Positions 9,467 to 18,246 of a stretch of 39,785 nt of DNA are shown here, one piece after another; positions within the stretch are counted from its first letter, which is position 1, and each line of letters opens with the position of its first letter. This DNA comes from Pandoraea sp. ASV26 (GTDB taxonomy: Bacteria; Pseudomonadota; Gammaproteobacteria; Burkholderiales; Burkholderiaceae). The position numbers and the translations under genes were made by a program. The DNA lies in the NCBI RefSeq assembly GCF_016428915.1, contig NZ_JAELTP010000050.1, positions 1-39,785 of the forward strand, in the 5' to 3' direction. Below the pieces are notes generated by a model that was not told the origin of the DNA, ran no database searches, and was given only the letters and a program-made list of their open reading frames with translations.

Positions 9467-9913
9467 CGTGCTCCGGTTCCCAGATGACGTGGAGTGCAGG
9501 AAGGTGGCGCGCGAGATGAGCGCGCCCTTGGCAGCCGACATTCGGGGGGAGGCGACAACAGCGGCGCACGAACGATCAACGCGCCTTGCGAGCGGTTGCG
9601 TTGCGTGCCGGATGAAGCGCTAATGCGCGGTTTGTGTGCGGGCCATTCTAGGAAGTGCGATGCAGAGGTGCCCGTTGTACGCAGGTAGCAAGCACGGAAG
9701 GGGCGCCGTCATCGGTGCCGATTTTGGTTGGGGAATCAAGGCGGTGCGATGAGGGGCAGACGCCGTTGCAGCGTCGGAAGAAATGCCGAGTTTCGGACGA
9801 TTCCCTCGTTCAATGGAAATCATCGAAGACGGATGGCCGAAGGGCCATCCGTTGTGCTGCGGTGTGCTGCGCTGGATCCGCGTCGGATCGGCGCCTGACG
9901 CGCGGCTGAGTGC
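9467..9913. other. Intergenic region, no gene seen
   Basis: These 447 bp hold the 5' region of the autotransporter and the 3' region of phnW. A minus-strand TAGAAT (9645-9650) could be a -10 box for the autotransporter but has no good -35 partner. A strong hairpin for phnW is listed separately. Frames here are short and lack ribosome sites. Confidence 0.5.
9829..9852 (-). terminator. Terminator-like hairpin after phnW
   Basis: ACGGATGGCC (9829-9838) and GGCCATCCGT (9843-9852) form a perfect 10-bp stem with a 4-nt loop. On the minus strand a moderately T-rich stretch (CTTCGATGATTT) follows. It lies 61 bp past the phnW stop. Confidence 0.6.
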
Positions 9914-11047
9914 TTACGCAGCGCGCGTGAGCGGTGCGACTTGTCGAATGCCGAGCGACGTCAGTGACTGGGCAATCGCCGTGACGACATTGCGCATTTC
10001 GTTGTCGTCGATCGCACCGATACAGCCGACCCGGAACGTCTCGATCTGCGTGAGCTTGCCCGGATACAGGATGTAGCCCCGATCACGCACCGCCGAGTAA
10101 AACGCCTTGAAGTCGTAATGACTGTCGGCGGGCGCGTGGAAGGTGACGATCACCGGCGCCTGGACGGCCGGCGCAAGGAACGGGCGGAAGCCCAGCGACG
10201 CCATCCCGTCGACCAGCGCGCGGCAGTTCTTCCGATAACGTTCGCCGCGTACCGGTTGCCCGCCTTCGGCAAGGAACTGATCGACAGCGGCACGCAGCGC
10301 CGCGACCACGTGCGTCGGCGGCGTGAAGCGCCATTGCGTGGTCTTCTGCATGTACGTGTACTGGTCGTGCAGGTCCATCGCCAGCGAATGGCTGTTGCCC
10401 GCGCTGCCCTCCAGCACCGACTTCTTCGCAATCACGAAGCCCATGCCCGGCACGCCTTCGAGGCACTTGCCGCTCGCTGCGATGAGGGCGTCGAATGGCA
10501 TCGAGCGTGCGTCGATCTCCACGGCGCCGAACGAGCTCATCGCATCGACGATGAGTCCCTTGCCATGCTTCTGACAGACGCGCGCGATGTCGGCGAGCGG
10601 ATTGAGCACCCCCGCACCGGTTTCCAGATGCACCTGCGCCACGTGCGTGATCGACGCATCGCGCGTGAGCGCCTCGTCGATGGCGGCGGCGCTGGCGGCC
10701 TGATCTTCGGGGATGGGCAGGGCGACGGCGTCGCGTCCGAGATAGCGGCAGATCTTCAGGATGCGTTGGCAATACGCGCCGTTATCCGGCACGAGAATAC
10801 GTGCGCCGCGTGGTGTGAGTGTGCCGATGGCCGCCTCGACGGAGAACGTGCCCGAGCCTTGCAGTGGCACGCAGACATAGTCTTCGCCGCCCTGCACGAT
10901 GTCCACCAGATCACGGCACAGCGACGCGGTGATGCGATTGAACTGAGCGTCCCACGAGCCCCAGTCGCGCAGCATGGCCTGTCGGGTTGCCGGCGACGTG
11001 GTGAGCGGGCCGGGGGTGAGCAGAATCGGTTCCTGACCGAGAATCAT
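9914..11047 (-). CDS. phnW: 2-aminoethylphosphonate:pyruvate transaminase
   Basis: This cytoplasmic PLP enzyme of 377 residues converts 2-aminoethylphosphonate and pyruvate to phosphonoacetaldehyde and alanine. It shows the PhnW opening [26 protein letters not shown] near 62-77, the cofactor aspartate in [12 protein letters not shown] (D168) and the Schiff-base lysine in [15 protein letters not shown] (K194). Both positions equal those known for Salmonella PhnW. The start ATG follows AGGAGG (11053-11058) by 5 nt. It is divergent from phnR-phnA-phnY, which encode the regulator and the next two steps, so the product is expected to go to PhnY and PhnA rather than to a phosphonatase. The start overlaps the stop of a possible upstream small ORF in an ATGA. 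Confidence 0.95.
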   Translation of the reverse strand: MILGQEPILLTPGPLTTSPATRQAMLRDWGSWDAQFNRITASLCRDLVDIVQGGEDYVCVPLQGSGTFSVEAAIGTLTPRGARILVPDNGAYCQRILKICRYLGRDAVALPIPEDQAASAAAIDEALTRDASITHVAQVHLETGAGVLNPLADIARVCQKHGKGLIVDAMSSFGAVEIDARSMPFDALIAASGKCLEGVPGMGFVIAKKSVLEGSAGNSHSLAMDLHDQYTYMQKTTQWRFTPPTHVVAALRAAVDQFLAEGGQPVRGERYRKNCRALVDGMASLGFRPFLAPAVQAPVIVTFHAPADSHYDFKAFYSAVRDRGYILYPGKLTQIETFRVGCIGAIDDNEMRNVVTAIAQSLTSLGIRQVAPLTRAA

Positions 11048-11301
11048 GACCGCCTCCTATCAAGCGGGAAAACAAGCGAGAGAAGTAACAACACTGTCGA
11101 CATTCGTGTGGCGAAAAGCACTGGCGCTGTGCACACAGCCCCGTGTGTCGATTCGTTCAAGCATGCGTGAGCGAGAACAGATACCGGCGGGTGTCGAGGA
11201 TCGATGGCAGGCAGATCGGCGCAGGCACGCGCCAGAACGTGCGACAGACGCGCCATCCTCTCGACGGGCGTGCCGGCCGGCTCGATCACGCCGTGGTTCA
11301 T
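11044..11301 (-). CDS. Possible small ORF coupled to phnW (85 aa), uncertain
   Basis: This frame starts [20 protein letters not shown] and stops in an ATGA overlap with the phnW start codon. The first ~40 codons have the high third-position G/C of real genes here. The last ~40 lose it and run over what looks like the phnW leader, including its AGGAGG. No family is recognised. It could be a real coupled leader gene, a decayed gene, or chance. Its own start follows immediately on the stop of the 33-codon ORF upstream (TAGTGATG). Confidence 0.25.
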   Translation of the reverse strand: MNHGVIEPAGTPVERMARLSHVLARACADLPAIDPRHPPVSVLAHACLNESTHGAVCTAPVLFATRMSTVLLLLSLVFPLDRRRS

Positions 11302-11303
11302 CA

Positions 11304-11405
11304 CTACGATGCGTGGCCTGCTTGGGCGGCACAGACGAGTCCGTCTGCGAATCCGGCGGCGAGCGCGGGGGCAGCACGCTCTGCGCGGTGCAACGATGGG
11401 TTCAT
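11304..11405 (-). CDS. Possible 33-aa leader ORF upstream of phnW
   Basis: A 33-residue frame begins MNPSLHRAERAAPALAAGFA and ends at TAG just before the 85-codon frame. Its ATG is preceded by AGGAG at 6 nt spacing, one of the better ribosome sites in this region. No domain is recognised. The ribosome site and the head-to-tail arrangement toward phnW are the only support. Confidence 0.3.
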   Translation of the reverse strand: MNPSLHRAERAAPALAAGFADGLVCAAQAGHAS

Positions 11406-11524
11406 GGAGGGCTCCTGTGGGTCGCGAATCCAGGTCGCGTTGGTGAGTACGGCAAACATCCTCGATGAGGCGATGTGTTGCATATTATTGGCAAATTATG
11501 TCTTTTTCTTGAAACCCTTGGACT

Positions 11525-11558
11525 TTGTCATCTGTTCGTCAAATACCTCAAATAGTAT
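11525..11558 (+). promoter_or_regulatory. Candidate PhoB-dependent promoter
   Basis: TTGTCAT (11525-11531), four bases, then TCGTCAA (11536-11542) follow the 7-4-7 layout of a Pho box. The first half is close to CTGTCAT and the second is weak. A TAGTAT -10-like hexamer starts exactly 10 bp further on, which is the spacing seen at PhoB-activated promoters. It points toward phnR-phnA-phnY with a leader of about 250 nt. Pattern match by eye only. Confidence 0.33.
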
Positions 11559-11649
11559 GGAAAGCATTGATTAAGATAGGATTTTGTTGCTGACAGCGTC
11601 GGCTCTTCCCGCCAGTGTTGCAAAATTTGCCTGTGATGCCGGATGTGTT

Positions 11650-11694
11650 TTGTTGACAATCTACAAACTGCCGTGCTTGAATGTCAATCAACAA
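11650..11694 (+). promoter_or_regulatory. phnR promoter with candidate GntR operator
   Basis: The palindrome TTGTTGACAA (11650-11659) contains a consensus -35, TTGACA (11653-11658). A weak -10, TTGAAT (11677-11682), follows at 18 bp and itself lies in a TTGA-N3-TCAA dyad. TTGTTGA (11650-11656) is inverted again as TCAACAA (11688-11694). Short TTGT...ACAA dyads suit FadR-type GntR repressors, so autoregulation by PhnR is likely but inferred. Confidence 0.4.
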
Positions 11695-11812
11695 AAATAA
11701 TCACGTAACGCCACAAATCGCCAAGCGCGTCTGCCGAAGCGATTGGGCCGGATGGCGGATGGCCAATGTCGTTACGCGATAGCGTCAGCATTCAGAGATA
11801 AGGAAGACCGGT

Positions 11813-12565
11813 ATGACCTCCAAGCCCACGTCGCCCACGGCGATCGAGTTGTTGCAGAGCCAGTCGCTCACCACGCTTGTGCAGCATGAGATCGAGCGTC
11901 AGATCATGGCGGGCACGCTCACGCCCGGCACCAAGCTCAACGAGATCGAGGTGGCGGGGCGTCTGGGCGTGTCACGCGGTCCGGTGCGCGAGGCGTTTCG
12001 TGCGCTTGAAGAGGCCGGGCTGTTGCGCACCGAGAAGAATCGCGGCGTGTTCGTGCGCGTCATCTCGCTGGAAGAGGCGGAGGAGATCTACACGCTGCGC
12101 GGCGTGCTGGATGAATACGTGGGTCGCACGCTGGCCGAGACGATTACGTCGGAGCAGCTCACCCGGCTGCGCGAATCCGTGGAAGCAATGCATCGCGCGG
12201 TGGAGTCGGGGGACAGCGAGGCTTACTACCAACTGAACCTGGCGTTTCACGACACGCTCGTCGAGATGGTCGGCAACCGCAAGTTGCTGGAGACCTACCG
12301 CCGGCTGGTCAAGGAGCTGAGCCTGTTCCGTCATGAAGCCTTGACGGGCGACACGAGCGCGCCGCCGAAGTCGGAGCGCGAGCACCGCGACATCGTGAGC
12401 GCGATTGCCTCGCGCGATCCCGAGCGGGCGGCGCAAGTCACGCGCGAGCACTTGTCGCGCGGCCGGGCGCGCATTCGCGACGCGCTCTCGCGGGCACCGG
12501 GCGCATCGGTGGCATCGGTGGCATCGGTGGCATCGGTGGCATCGGCCCAGGCGAAGGCTGGCTGA
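11813..12565 (+). CDS. phnR: GntR/FadR-type regulator of phosphonate utilisation
   Basis: A 250-residue DNA-binding protein. The N-terminal winged helix-turn-helix spans about residues 18-80 (RQIMAGTLTPGTKLNEIEVA, then RLGVSRGPVREAFRALEEAG and the wing EKNRGVFVRVIS). A helical FCD ligand-binding domain fills about 85-225, with NLAFHDTLVEMVGN and an EHRDIVSAI histidine expected to contribute to its metal site. Its place between divergent phnW and phnA-phnY matches the phosphonate-associated GntR family described in Burkholderia; the effector is probably a phosphonate intermediate. AAGGAAG precedes the ATG. The C-terminus is oddly extended by SVA repeats encoded by a 9-bp tandem array. Family is sure; the specific role is inferred from context. 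Confidence 0.85.
   Translation: MTSKPTSPTAIELLQSQSLTTLVQHEIERQIMAGTLTPGTKLNEIEVAGRLGVSRGPVREAFRALEEAGLLRTEKNRGVFVRVISLEEAEEIYTLRGVLDEYVGRTLAETITSEQLTRLRESVEAMHRAVESGDSEAYYQLNLAFHDTLVEMVGNRKLLETYRRLVKELSLFRHEALTGDTSAPPKSEREHRDIVSAIASRDPERAAQVTREHLSRGRARIRDALSRAPGASVASVASVASVASAQAKAG
12503..12547. repeat. 9-bp tandem repeat in the phnR 3' end
   Basis: GCATCGGTG occurs four times (12503-12538) plus a partial fifth copy. It encodes a repeating Ser-Val-Ala tail on the regulator. The unit is a multiple of three, so copy-number change would lengthen or shorten the tail without frameshift. Confidence 0.85.
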
Positions 12566-12634
12566 GCGCCGGCAGAAGGTGAGTGAATTTGTTGTCTTGA
12601 TGAATACCCGGCCGCCGTGCGCGCATCGCTTTGA

Positions 12635-13948
<1,314 letters not shown>

Positions 13949-14050
13949 TACCGGCTCACCAAGACTTGCAATGAGCAACAACGGCGCGCAAGCCTCAGAA
14001 CGTTTGCGTCGCCGGGCTCCTGTCCCGTTGGATATGCTGTGGAGAACCCC

Positions 14051-15505
14051 ATGAACGCGCCGCACAAGCTGCACCCCGAGTTCCGCGCCGAAGCGCTTCG
14101 CATCGGTGGCGAGAAAGTGACCCGCGAACGGATCATCGAAGTCTTCAACCCGTACTCGGGCGATCTGGTCGGCACCGTGCCGAAGGCTTCGCTCGACGAC
14201 GTGCGCCGCGCGTTCTCGATTGCCAAGCAGTACCGCTCGACGCTCACCCGTTTCGAGCGCGCCAACATTCTCGAGAAGGCCGCGGCGCTGTTGCGCGAGC
14301 GTACTGCCGAGGCCGCCGCGATCATCACGATGGAGTCGGGGCTGTGCAAGAAAGACGCCGTCTACGAAATCGGTCGTGTGGCCGACGTGCTCGGCTTCGC
14401 CGCCAGTGAGGCGCTCAAGGACGATGGACAGGCGTTCTCCTGTGACCTCACGCCGCATGGCAAGAAGCGTCGCGTGGTCACGCAGCGCGAGCCGCTGCTC
14501 GGCGCGATCTCGGCCATCACGCCGTTCAATCACCCCATGAACCAGGTGGCGCACAAGGTGGCGCCGTCGATTGCGACCAACAACCGCATGGTGCTCAAAC
14601 CGTCGGAAAAGGTGCCGCTCTCGGCGTTTTATCTGGCAGATACGCTCTATGAAGCCGGCCTGCCGCCGGAGATGCTGCAAGTCATCACGGGCGATCCGAT
14701 GGAGATCGCCGACGAGATGATCACGAACGAGAACATCGACATGATTACGTTCACGGGCGGCGTGTCGATCGGCAAGTACATCGCGTCGAAGGCCGGCTAT
14801 CGACGCATCGTGCTGGAACTGGGCGGCAACGATCCGCTGATCGTGATGGAAGACGCCGACCTCGATCGCGCCACCGATCTCGCGGTGCAGGGGTCGTACA
14901 AGAACTCGGGTCAGCGCTGCACGGCGGTCAAGCGCATGCTGGTGCACCGTGACATCGCGGCACAGTTCACCGAGCTGGTCGTGGAGAAGACCCGCGCATG
15001 GAAGTACGGCGATCCGGCCGATGGATCGAACGACATGGGCACGGTCATCGACGAGGCGGCCGCTCGCCTGTTCGAGACACGCGTGAACGAGGCCGTCTCG
15101 CAAGGCGCGCGCTTGCTCGTGGGCAACAAGCGCGACGGCGCGCTGTACTCGCCGACCGTCATCGACCGTGTCGATCCGAAGATGACCGTAGTGCGGGAGG
15201 AGACCTTCGGGCCGGTGTCGCCGATCATGACGTTCGGCAGCATCGAAGAAGCCATCGCGATCTCCAACGGCACGGCGTTCGGCTTGTCGTCGGGGGTGTG
15301 CACCAACCGCCTCGACTACGTAACGCGCTTCACCAATGAGCTTCAGGTCGGCACGGTCAATGTCTGGGAAGTCCCGGGCTATCGCATCGAGCTGACGCCG
15401 TTCGGCGGCATCAAGGATTCCGGCCTGGGCTACAAGGAAGGGGTGCAGGAAGCCATGAAGAGCTTCACCAACACCAAAACCTTTACGCTGCCATGGGGAA
15501 TCTGA
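14051..15505 (+). CDS. phnY: Phosphonoacetaldehyde dehydrogenase
   Basis: An NAD-dependent aldehyde dehydrogenase of 484 residues, oxidising phosphonoacetaldehyde to phosphonoacetate, the PhnA substrate. ATG 14051 follows GGAG by 6 nt; a GTG 12 bp upstream is less likely. Seen are the Rossmann part with ITPFNHPMNQ (N160) and LKPSEKVPL (K183), the general base in VLELGGNDP (E256), and the catalytic cysteine in KNSGQRCTAVKRM (C290) preceded by R289. The Arg-Cys pair and an arginine in EIGRV (R109) correspond to the phosphonate-binding residues of Sinorhizobium PhnY, which separates it from generic ALDHs. It is not the unrelated dioxygenase also called PhnY. The enzyme links PhnW and PhnA. Confidence 0.93.
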   Translation: MNAPHKLHPEFRAEALRIGGEKVTRERIIEVFNPYSGDLVGTVPKASLDDVRRAFSIAKQYRSTLTRFERANILEKAAALLRERTAEAAAIITMESGLCKKDAVYEIGRVADVLGFAASEALKDDGQAFSCDLTPHGKKRRVVTQREPLLGAISAITPFNHPMNQVAHKVAPSIATNNRMVLKPSEKVPLSAFYLADTLYEAGLPPEMLQVITGDPMEIADEMITNENIDMITFTGGVSIGKYIASKAGYRRIVLELGGNDPLIVMEDADLDRATDLAVQGSYKNSGQRCTAVKRMLVHRDIAAQFTELVVEKTRAWKYGDPADGSNDMGTVIDEAAARLFETRVNEAVSQGARLLVGNKRDGALYSPTVIDRVDPKMTVVREETFGPVSPIMTFGSIEEAIAISNGTAFGLSSGVCTNRLDYVTRFTNELQVGTVNVWEVPGYRIELTPFGGIKDSGLGYKEGVQEAMKSFTNTKTFTLPWGI

Positions 15506-15633
15506 GGCAGATTTCGCGATGGGGAAGTGTCGGCCGGGGACGGTGAAATGGGCGGAAAAGCGGTGCGGAACGGCCGCTCGGCCCACGCTGTCCCCCTTAT
15601 GCAACAAGGCTTAGCAGAATCAAAGCAAAAATT

Positions 15634-15651
15634 GTGACAAATTGATGACAC
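15634..15651 (-). promoter_or_regulatory. Pho-box-like sequence, reverse orientation
   Basis: Read on the minus strand it is GTGTCAT, CAAT, TTGTCAC: two 7-bp half-sites each one base off CTGTCAT/CTGTCAC with the correct 4-bp spacer. It is a better match than the one at 11525. It points away from the transporter, toward the 3' end of phnY, so its role is unclear. Confidence 0.35.
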
Positions 15652-15744
15652 GATTGTTGCGGTGATCGTTTTGGTGTACGGTGTGTCGATTGGGGATACG
15701 CATGACGCGCACACTTCATACGCATCCCGACGCCAGTGTTGGAC

Positions 15745-15784
15745 TGACGCGGGATGCCGGTTTGGCAAACCAGTGGCCGCGTCA
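15745..15784 (+). other. Nested inverted repeat in the transporter leader
   Basis: TGACGCGG (15745-15752) pairs with CCGCGTCA (15777-15784), and inside it GGTTTG (15759-15764) pairs with CAAACC (15766-15771) around one base. It ends 57 bp before the transporter ATG and could be an operator or an RNA structure. Confidence 0.4.
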
Positions 15785-15841
15785 TGTTGGCGGTGCGAAG
15801 CATTGCCTGTCCCGTCGACAATAAGATCACGGAACACTGGC

Positions 15842-17659
15842 ATGCTGACACTGCTCAACCTTCTCTCCGGCGTGGCGATGCTGATCTGGGGCACGCACAT
15901 CGTGCGTACCGGGGTCCTGCGCGTCTACGGTGCCGACCTGCGGCGTATTCTGTCGCACAGCATCTCGAATCGCTTTCTCGCGTTCGCGGGCGGTGTGCTC
16001 GTCACGGGCCTCGTGCAGAGCAGCAACGCAACCGCACTCATCGTTTCGTCGTTCGGCGCGCAGGGGTTGATTGCGCTGGCCCCCGCGCTGTCGATCATGC
16101 TCGGTGCGGACGTCGGTACGGCGCTCATGGCGCGGATCCTGACGTTCGATCTGCACTGGCTTTCACCGCTCCTGATCTTCTTCGGCGTCATCTTCTTCCT
16201 GTCACGAAAGCAGACACGCGCCGGCCAGCTTGGCCGCGTGTCGATCGGGCTTGGTCTGATCATTCTGGCGTTGCAACTGATCGTGGGCGCCACCACGCCG
16301 ATGACGGAAGCGGCGGGCGTCAAAGTGTTGTTCGGCTCGCTGACCGGCGACGTGATGCTCGACACACTGATCGGCGCGCTCTTCGCCATGGTGTCGTATT
16401 CGAGTCTGGCGGCGGTGTTGCTCACGGCCACGCTGGCGTCGTCGGGCGTGATTTCGCTCAAGGTGGCGCTGTGCCTCGTGATCGGCGCGAATCTGGGCAG
16501 CGGCATGCTCGCGATGCTGACATCGGCAGGACAGAACGCGGCGGGTCGTCGTGTGGTCTTCGGCAGCCTCATCTTCAAGTTGATCGGCTGCCTGCTGGTG
16601 CTGCCGTTCGTCGACTATGCGCCGAGGCTCGTGAGCTGGCTCTCTGACGCGCCCGCGCAAGCCGTTGTCAATTTCCATGTGCTTTACAACCTGGTGCGCT
16701 GCGTGGTGTTTCTCGCTTTCACCGAGCCGATGGCGCGTCTGTGCGTTCGCCTGCTCGCTGAAAAGCCCGAGGCGGACGGCGTGACACGTCCGCGCCATCT
16801 GGATGAGAGTGCGTTGGAGATGCCGTCGGTGGCGCTGGCCAACGCGACGCGCGAAACGCTGCGCATGGGCGACCTCGTCGAGCAGATGCTCAATGGTTTG
16901 CTCGAAGTCATTCGCAGCAACGACGTGGCGCGAGCACGCGAGACACGTCGGCTGGACGATGACGTCGACCATCTCTACACCGCAGTGAAGATGTACCTCA
17001 CGCGTGTGTCGCGCGAGAACCTGAGCGAGCAGGACAGCCGTCGCTGGACGGACATCATCTCGCTCACGATCAATCTGGAGCACGCGGGCGACATCATCGA
17101 GCGCATGGTGACGGAGGTCGAGGAGAAGAAGATCTCGCACAAGCTGTCGTTCTCCGAGGCGGGGTTGCAGGAGATCTGCGACATGCACGCGCGGCTGGTG
17201 ACGAACCTGCAACTGGGCCTGTCGGTGTTCCTGAACACGGACCTGAAGAGTGCGCAGCGGCTCATGGCCGAGAAGGAGAGCTTCCGCGATCTGGAGCGCG
17301 CCTATTCGTACACGCACCTGAACCGTCTGGCGGGTCAGTCGGTGCAGAGTATCGAGACGAGTTCGCTGCATCTGGACATCATCAGCGACATGAAGCGTCT
17401 GAACTCGCTGTTCTGCTCGACGGCGTACCCGGTGCTCGACGACGCCGGCGCCTTGCGCAAGAGCCGCATGCGAGACAAGCCCAAGGACGGCAAGGACACG
17501 AAGGAAATGAAGGACACCAAGGCGCCGAAGGAGGCGAAGGTGTCGAAGCTGGCGGCGCTTGCCGATGTCGCGACGGCCGCTGCCCCAAGTTCTCGCGACG
17601 ACAACGAGAGTTCACACGATGGCCCTGAGCCTGCCGGACATCCGCACCCTGTTCGATAA
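15842..17659 (+). CDS. Na/Pi cotransporter family protein with PhoU-like C-terminal domain
   Basis: A 605-residue inner-membrane protein of the NptA/YjbB type. Two inverted Na/Pi repeats span about residues 5-150 and 155-300. The first carries the canonical VQSSNATALI (59-68) and GADVGTALMA (88-97). In the second the expected glutamine is tyrosine (SYSSLAAVLL, 185-194), followed by GANLGSGMLAML. A helical PhoU-like domain follows (about 330-540, TRETLRMGDLVEQMLNGLLE onward). The last ~70 residues form a Lys/Asp-rich tail (KPKDGKDTKEMKDTKAPKEA). YjbB-type proteins export phosphate when it is abundant; venting phosphate freed from phosphonates is a fitting but unproven role. ATG 15842 is chosen because membrane helix 1 starts there; its ribosome site is weak. 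The 3' end overlaps the HD oxygenase gene by 41 bp. Confidence 0.88.
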   Translation: MLTLLNLLSGVAMLIWGTHIVRTGVLRVYGADLRRILSHSISNRFLAFAGGVLVTGLVQSSNATALIVSSFGAQGLIALAPALSIMLGADVGTALMARILTFDLHWLSPLLIFFGVIFFLSRKQTRAGQLGRVSIGLGLIILALQLIVGATTPMTEAAGVKVLFGSLTGDVMLDTLIGALFAMVSYSSLAAVLLTATLASSGVISLKVALCLVIGANLGSGMLAMLTSAGQNAAGRRVVFGSLIFKLIGCLLVLPFVDYAPRLVSWLSDAPAQAVVNFHVLYNLVRCVVFLAFTEPMARLCVRLLAEKPEADGVTRPRHLDESALEMPSVALANATRETLRMGDLVEQMLNGLLEVIRSNDVARARETRRLDDDVDHLYTAVKMYLTRVSRENLSEQDSRRWTDIISLTINLEHAGDIIERMVTEVEEKKISHKLSFSEAGLQEICDMHARLVTNLQLGLSVFLNTDLKSAQRLMAEKESFRDLERAYSYTHLNRLAGQSVQSIETSSLHLDIISDMKRLNSLFCSTAYPVLDDAGALRKSRMRDKPKDGKDTKEMKDTKAPKEAKVSKLAALADVATAAAPSSRDDNESSHDGPEPAGHPHPVR

Positions 17660-18167
17660 ATTCGGTTCGATCGCCTATAGCGGCGAGCCCGTCACCCAAC
17701 TGGAGCACGCGCTGCAAAGCGGCGCGCTAGCCGAGAGCGAGGGCGCCGACGAGGCGCTCGTCGCTGCCAGTTTCCTCCACGATCTCGGCCATCTGCTCAA
17801 TCTTCAGGGCGAGACGCCCACCGAGCGCGGCATCGACGATCTGCACCAATACTTCGCGCTACCTTTCCTGCGTCCGTTGTTCAGCGACGCGGTGCTCGAT
17901 CCGATTCGTCTGCATGTGGACGCCAAACGTTGCCTGTGCGCTGTCGATCCCGAGTACTACGGCAAGCTCTCCGTCGATTCCGTGCGCAGTCTGGCGTTGC
18001 AGGGCGGGGTGTTCAGCGATGACGAGGCGAAAGCGTTCCTCGCTCGTGAGCATGCGCAGGCGGCATTGCGCCTGCGTCGCTGGGATGACCGGGCGAAGGT
18101 CGCGGGCATGGCGACGCCGTCGCTCGATCACTACATGAAGGTGTTGGAGCGGGTAACGCTCCAGTAA
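17619..18167 (+). CDS. phnZ: PhnZ-like HD-domain diiron oxygenase
   Basis: A 182-residue HD-superfamily protein of the phosphonate-associated group. It has the signature YSGEPVTQLEHALQ, with Y20, E23 and H30, then LVAASFLHDLGH with H54, D55 and H58, followed by H76, H99 and K103. These align with PhnZ Y24, E27, H34, H58, D59, H62, H80, H104 and K108. The tyrosine-glutamate pair and the ligand set mark the mixed-valent diiron oxygenases that cleave (R)-1-hydroxy-2-aminoethylphosphonate to glycine and phosphate, or a trimethyl analogue, rather than phosphohydrolases. The start lies inside the 3' end of the transporter gene with GAGAG upstream, suggesting translational coupling. The 2-oxoglutarate hydroxylase partner is not in this window, so the natural substrate supply is unknown. 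Confidence 0.85.
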   Translation: MALSLPDIRTLFDKFGSIAYSGEPVTQLEHALQSGALAESEGADEALVAASFLHDLGHLLNLQGETPTERGIDDLHQYFALPFLRPLFSDAVLDPIRLHVDAKRCLCAVDPEYYGKLSVDSVRSLALQGGVFSDDEAKAFLAREHAQAALRLRRWDDRAKVAGMATPSLDHYMKVLERVTLQ

Positions 18168-18188
18168 AACGGCAGGCGAAGGCACGGG

Positions 18189-18210
18189 CCGCGCCGGTGA
18201 TACGGCGCGG
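18189..18210. terminator. Hairpin between convergent genes
   Basis: CCGCGCCG (18189-18196) and CGGCGCGG (18203-18210) form a perfect 8-bp stem with loop GTGATA, 21 bp after the oxygenase stop and before the convergent membrane-protein stop. There is no T-tract, so it is only a candidate bidirectional stop. Confidence 0.4.
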
Positions 18211-18246
18211 TACCTGACGGCGGCTTGAGAGATACGACTCGCCGAA

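Larger units (their letters stand above)
11406..11812. other. AT-rich divergent regulatory region of the phosphonate locus
   Basis: This part of the phnW-phnR gap is visibly richer in A/T than its surroundings, especially about 11465-11720. It has no convincing gene. It holds a PhoB-type promoter candidate (11525-11558) and dyad elements over a TTGACA box (11650-11694), listed separately. Promoters in both directions are expected here. Confidence 0.55.
15506..15841. other. Gap between phnY and the Na/Pi transporter, regulatory signals only
   Basis: 336 bp without a supported gene; the upstream extension of the transporter frame has no ribosome site or recognisable protein. It contains a minus-oriented Pho-box match (15634-15651), an 8-bp direct repeat ATACGCAT in the middle, and a nested inverted repeat (15745-15784). 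The transporter therefore may have its own promoter rather than depend only on read-through from phnY. Confidence 0.5.
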
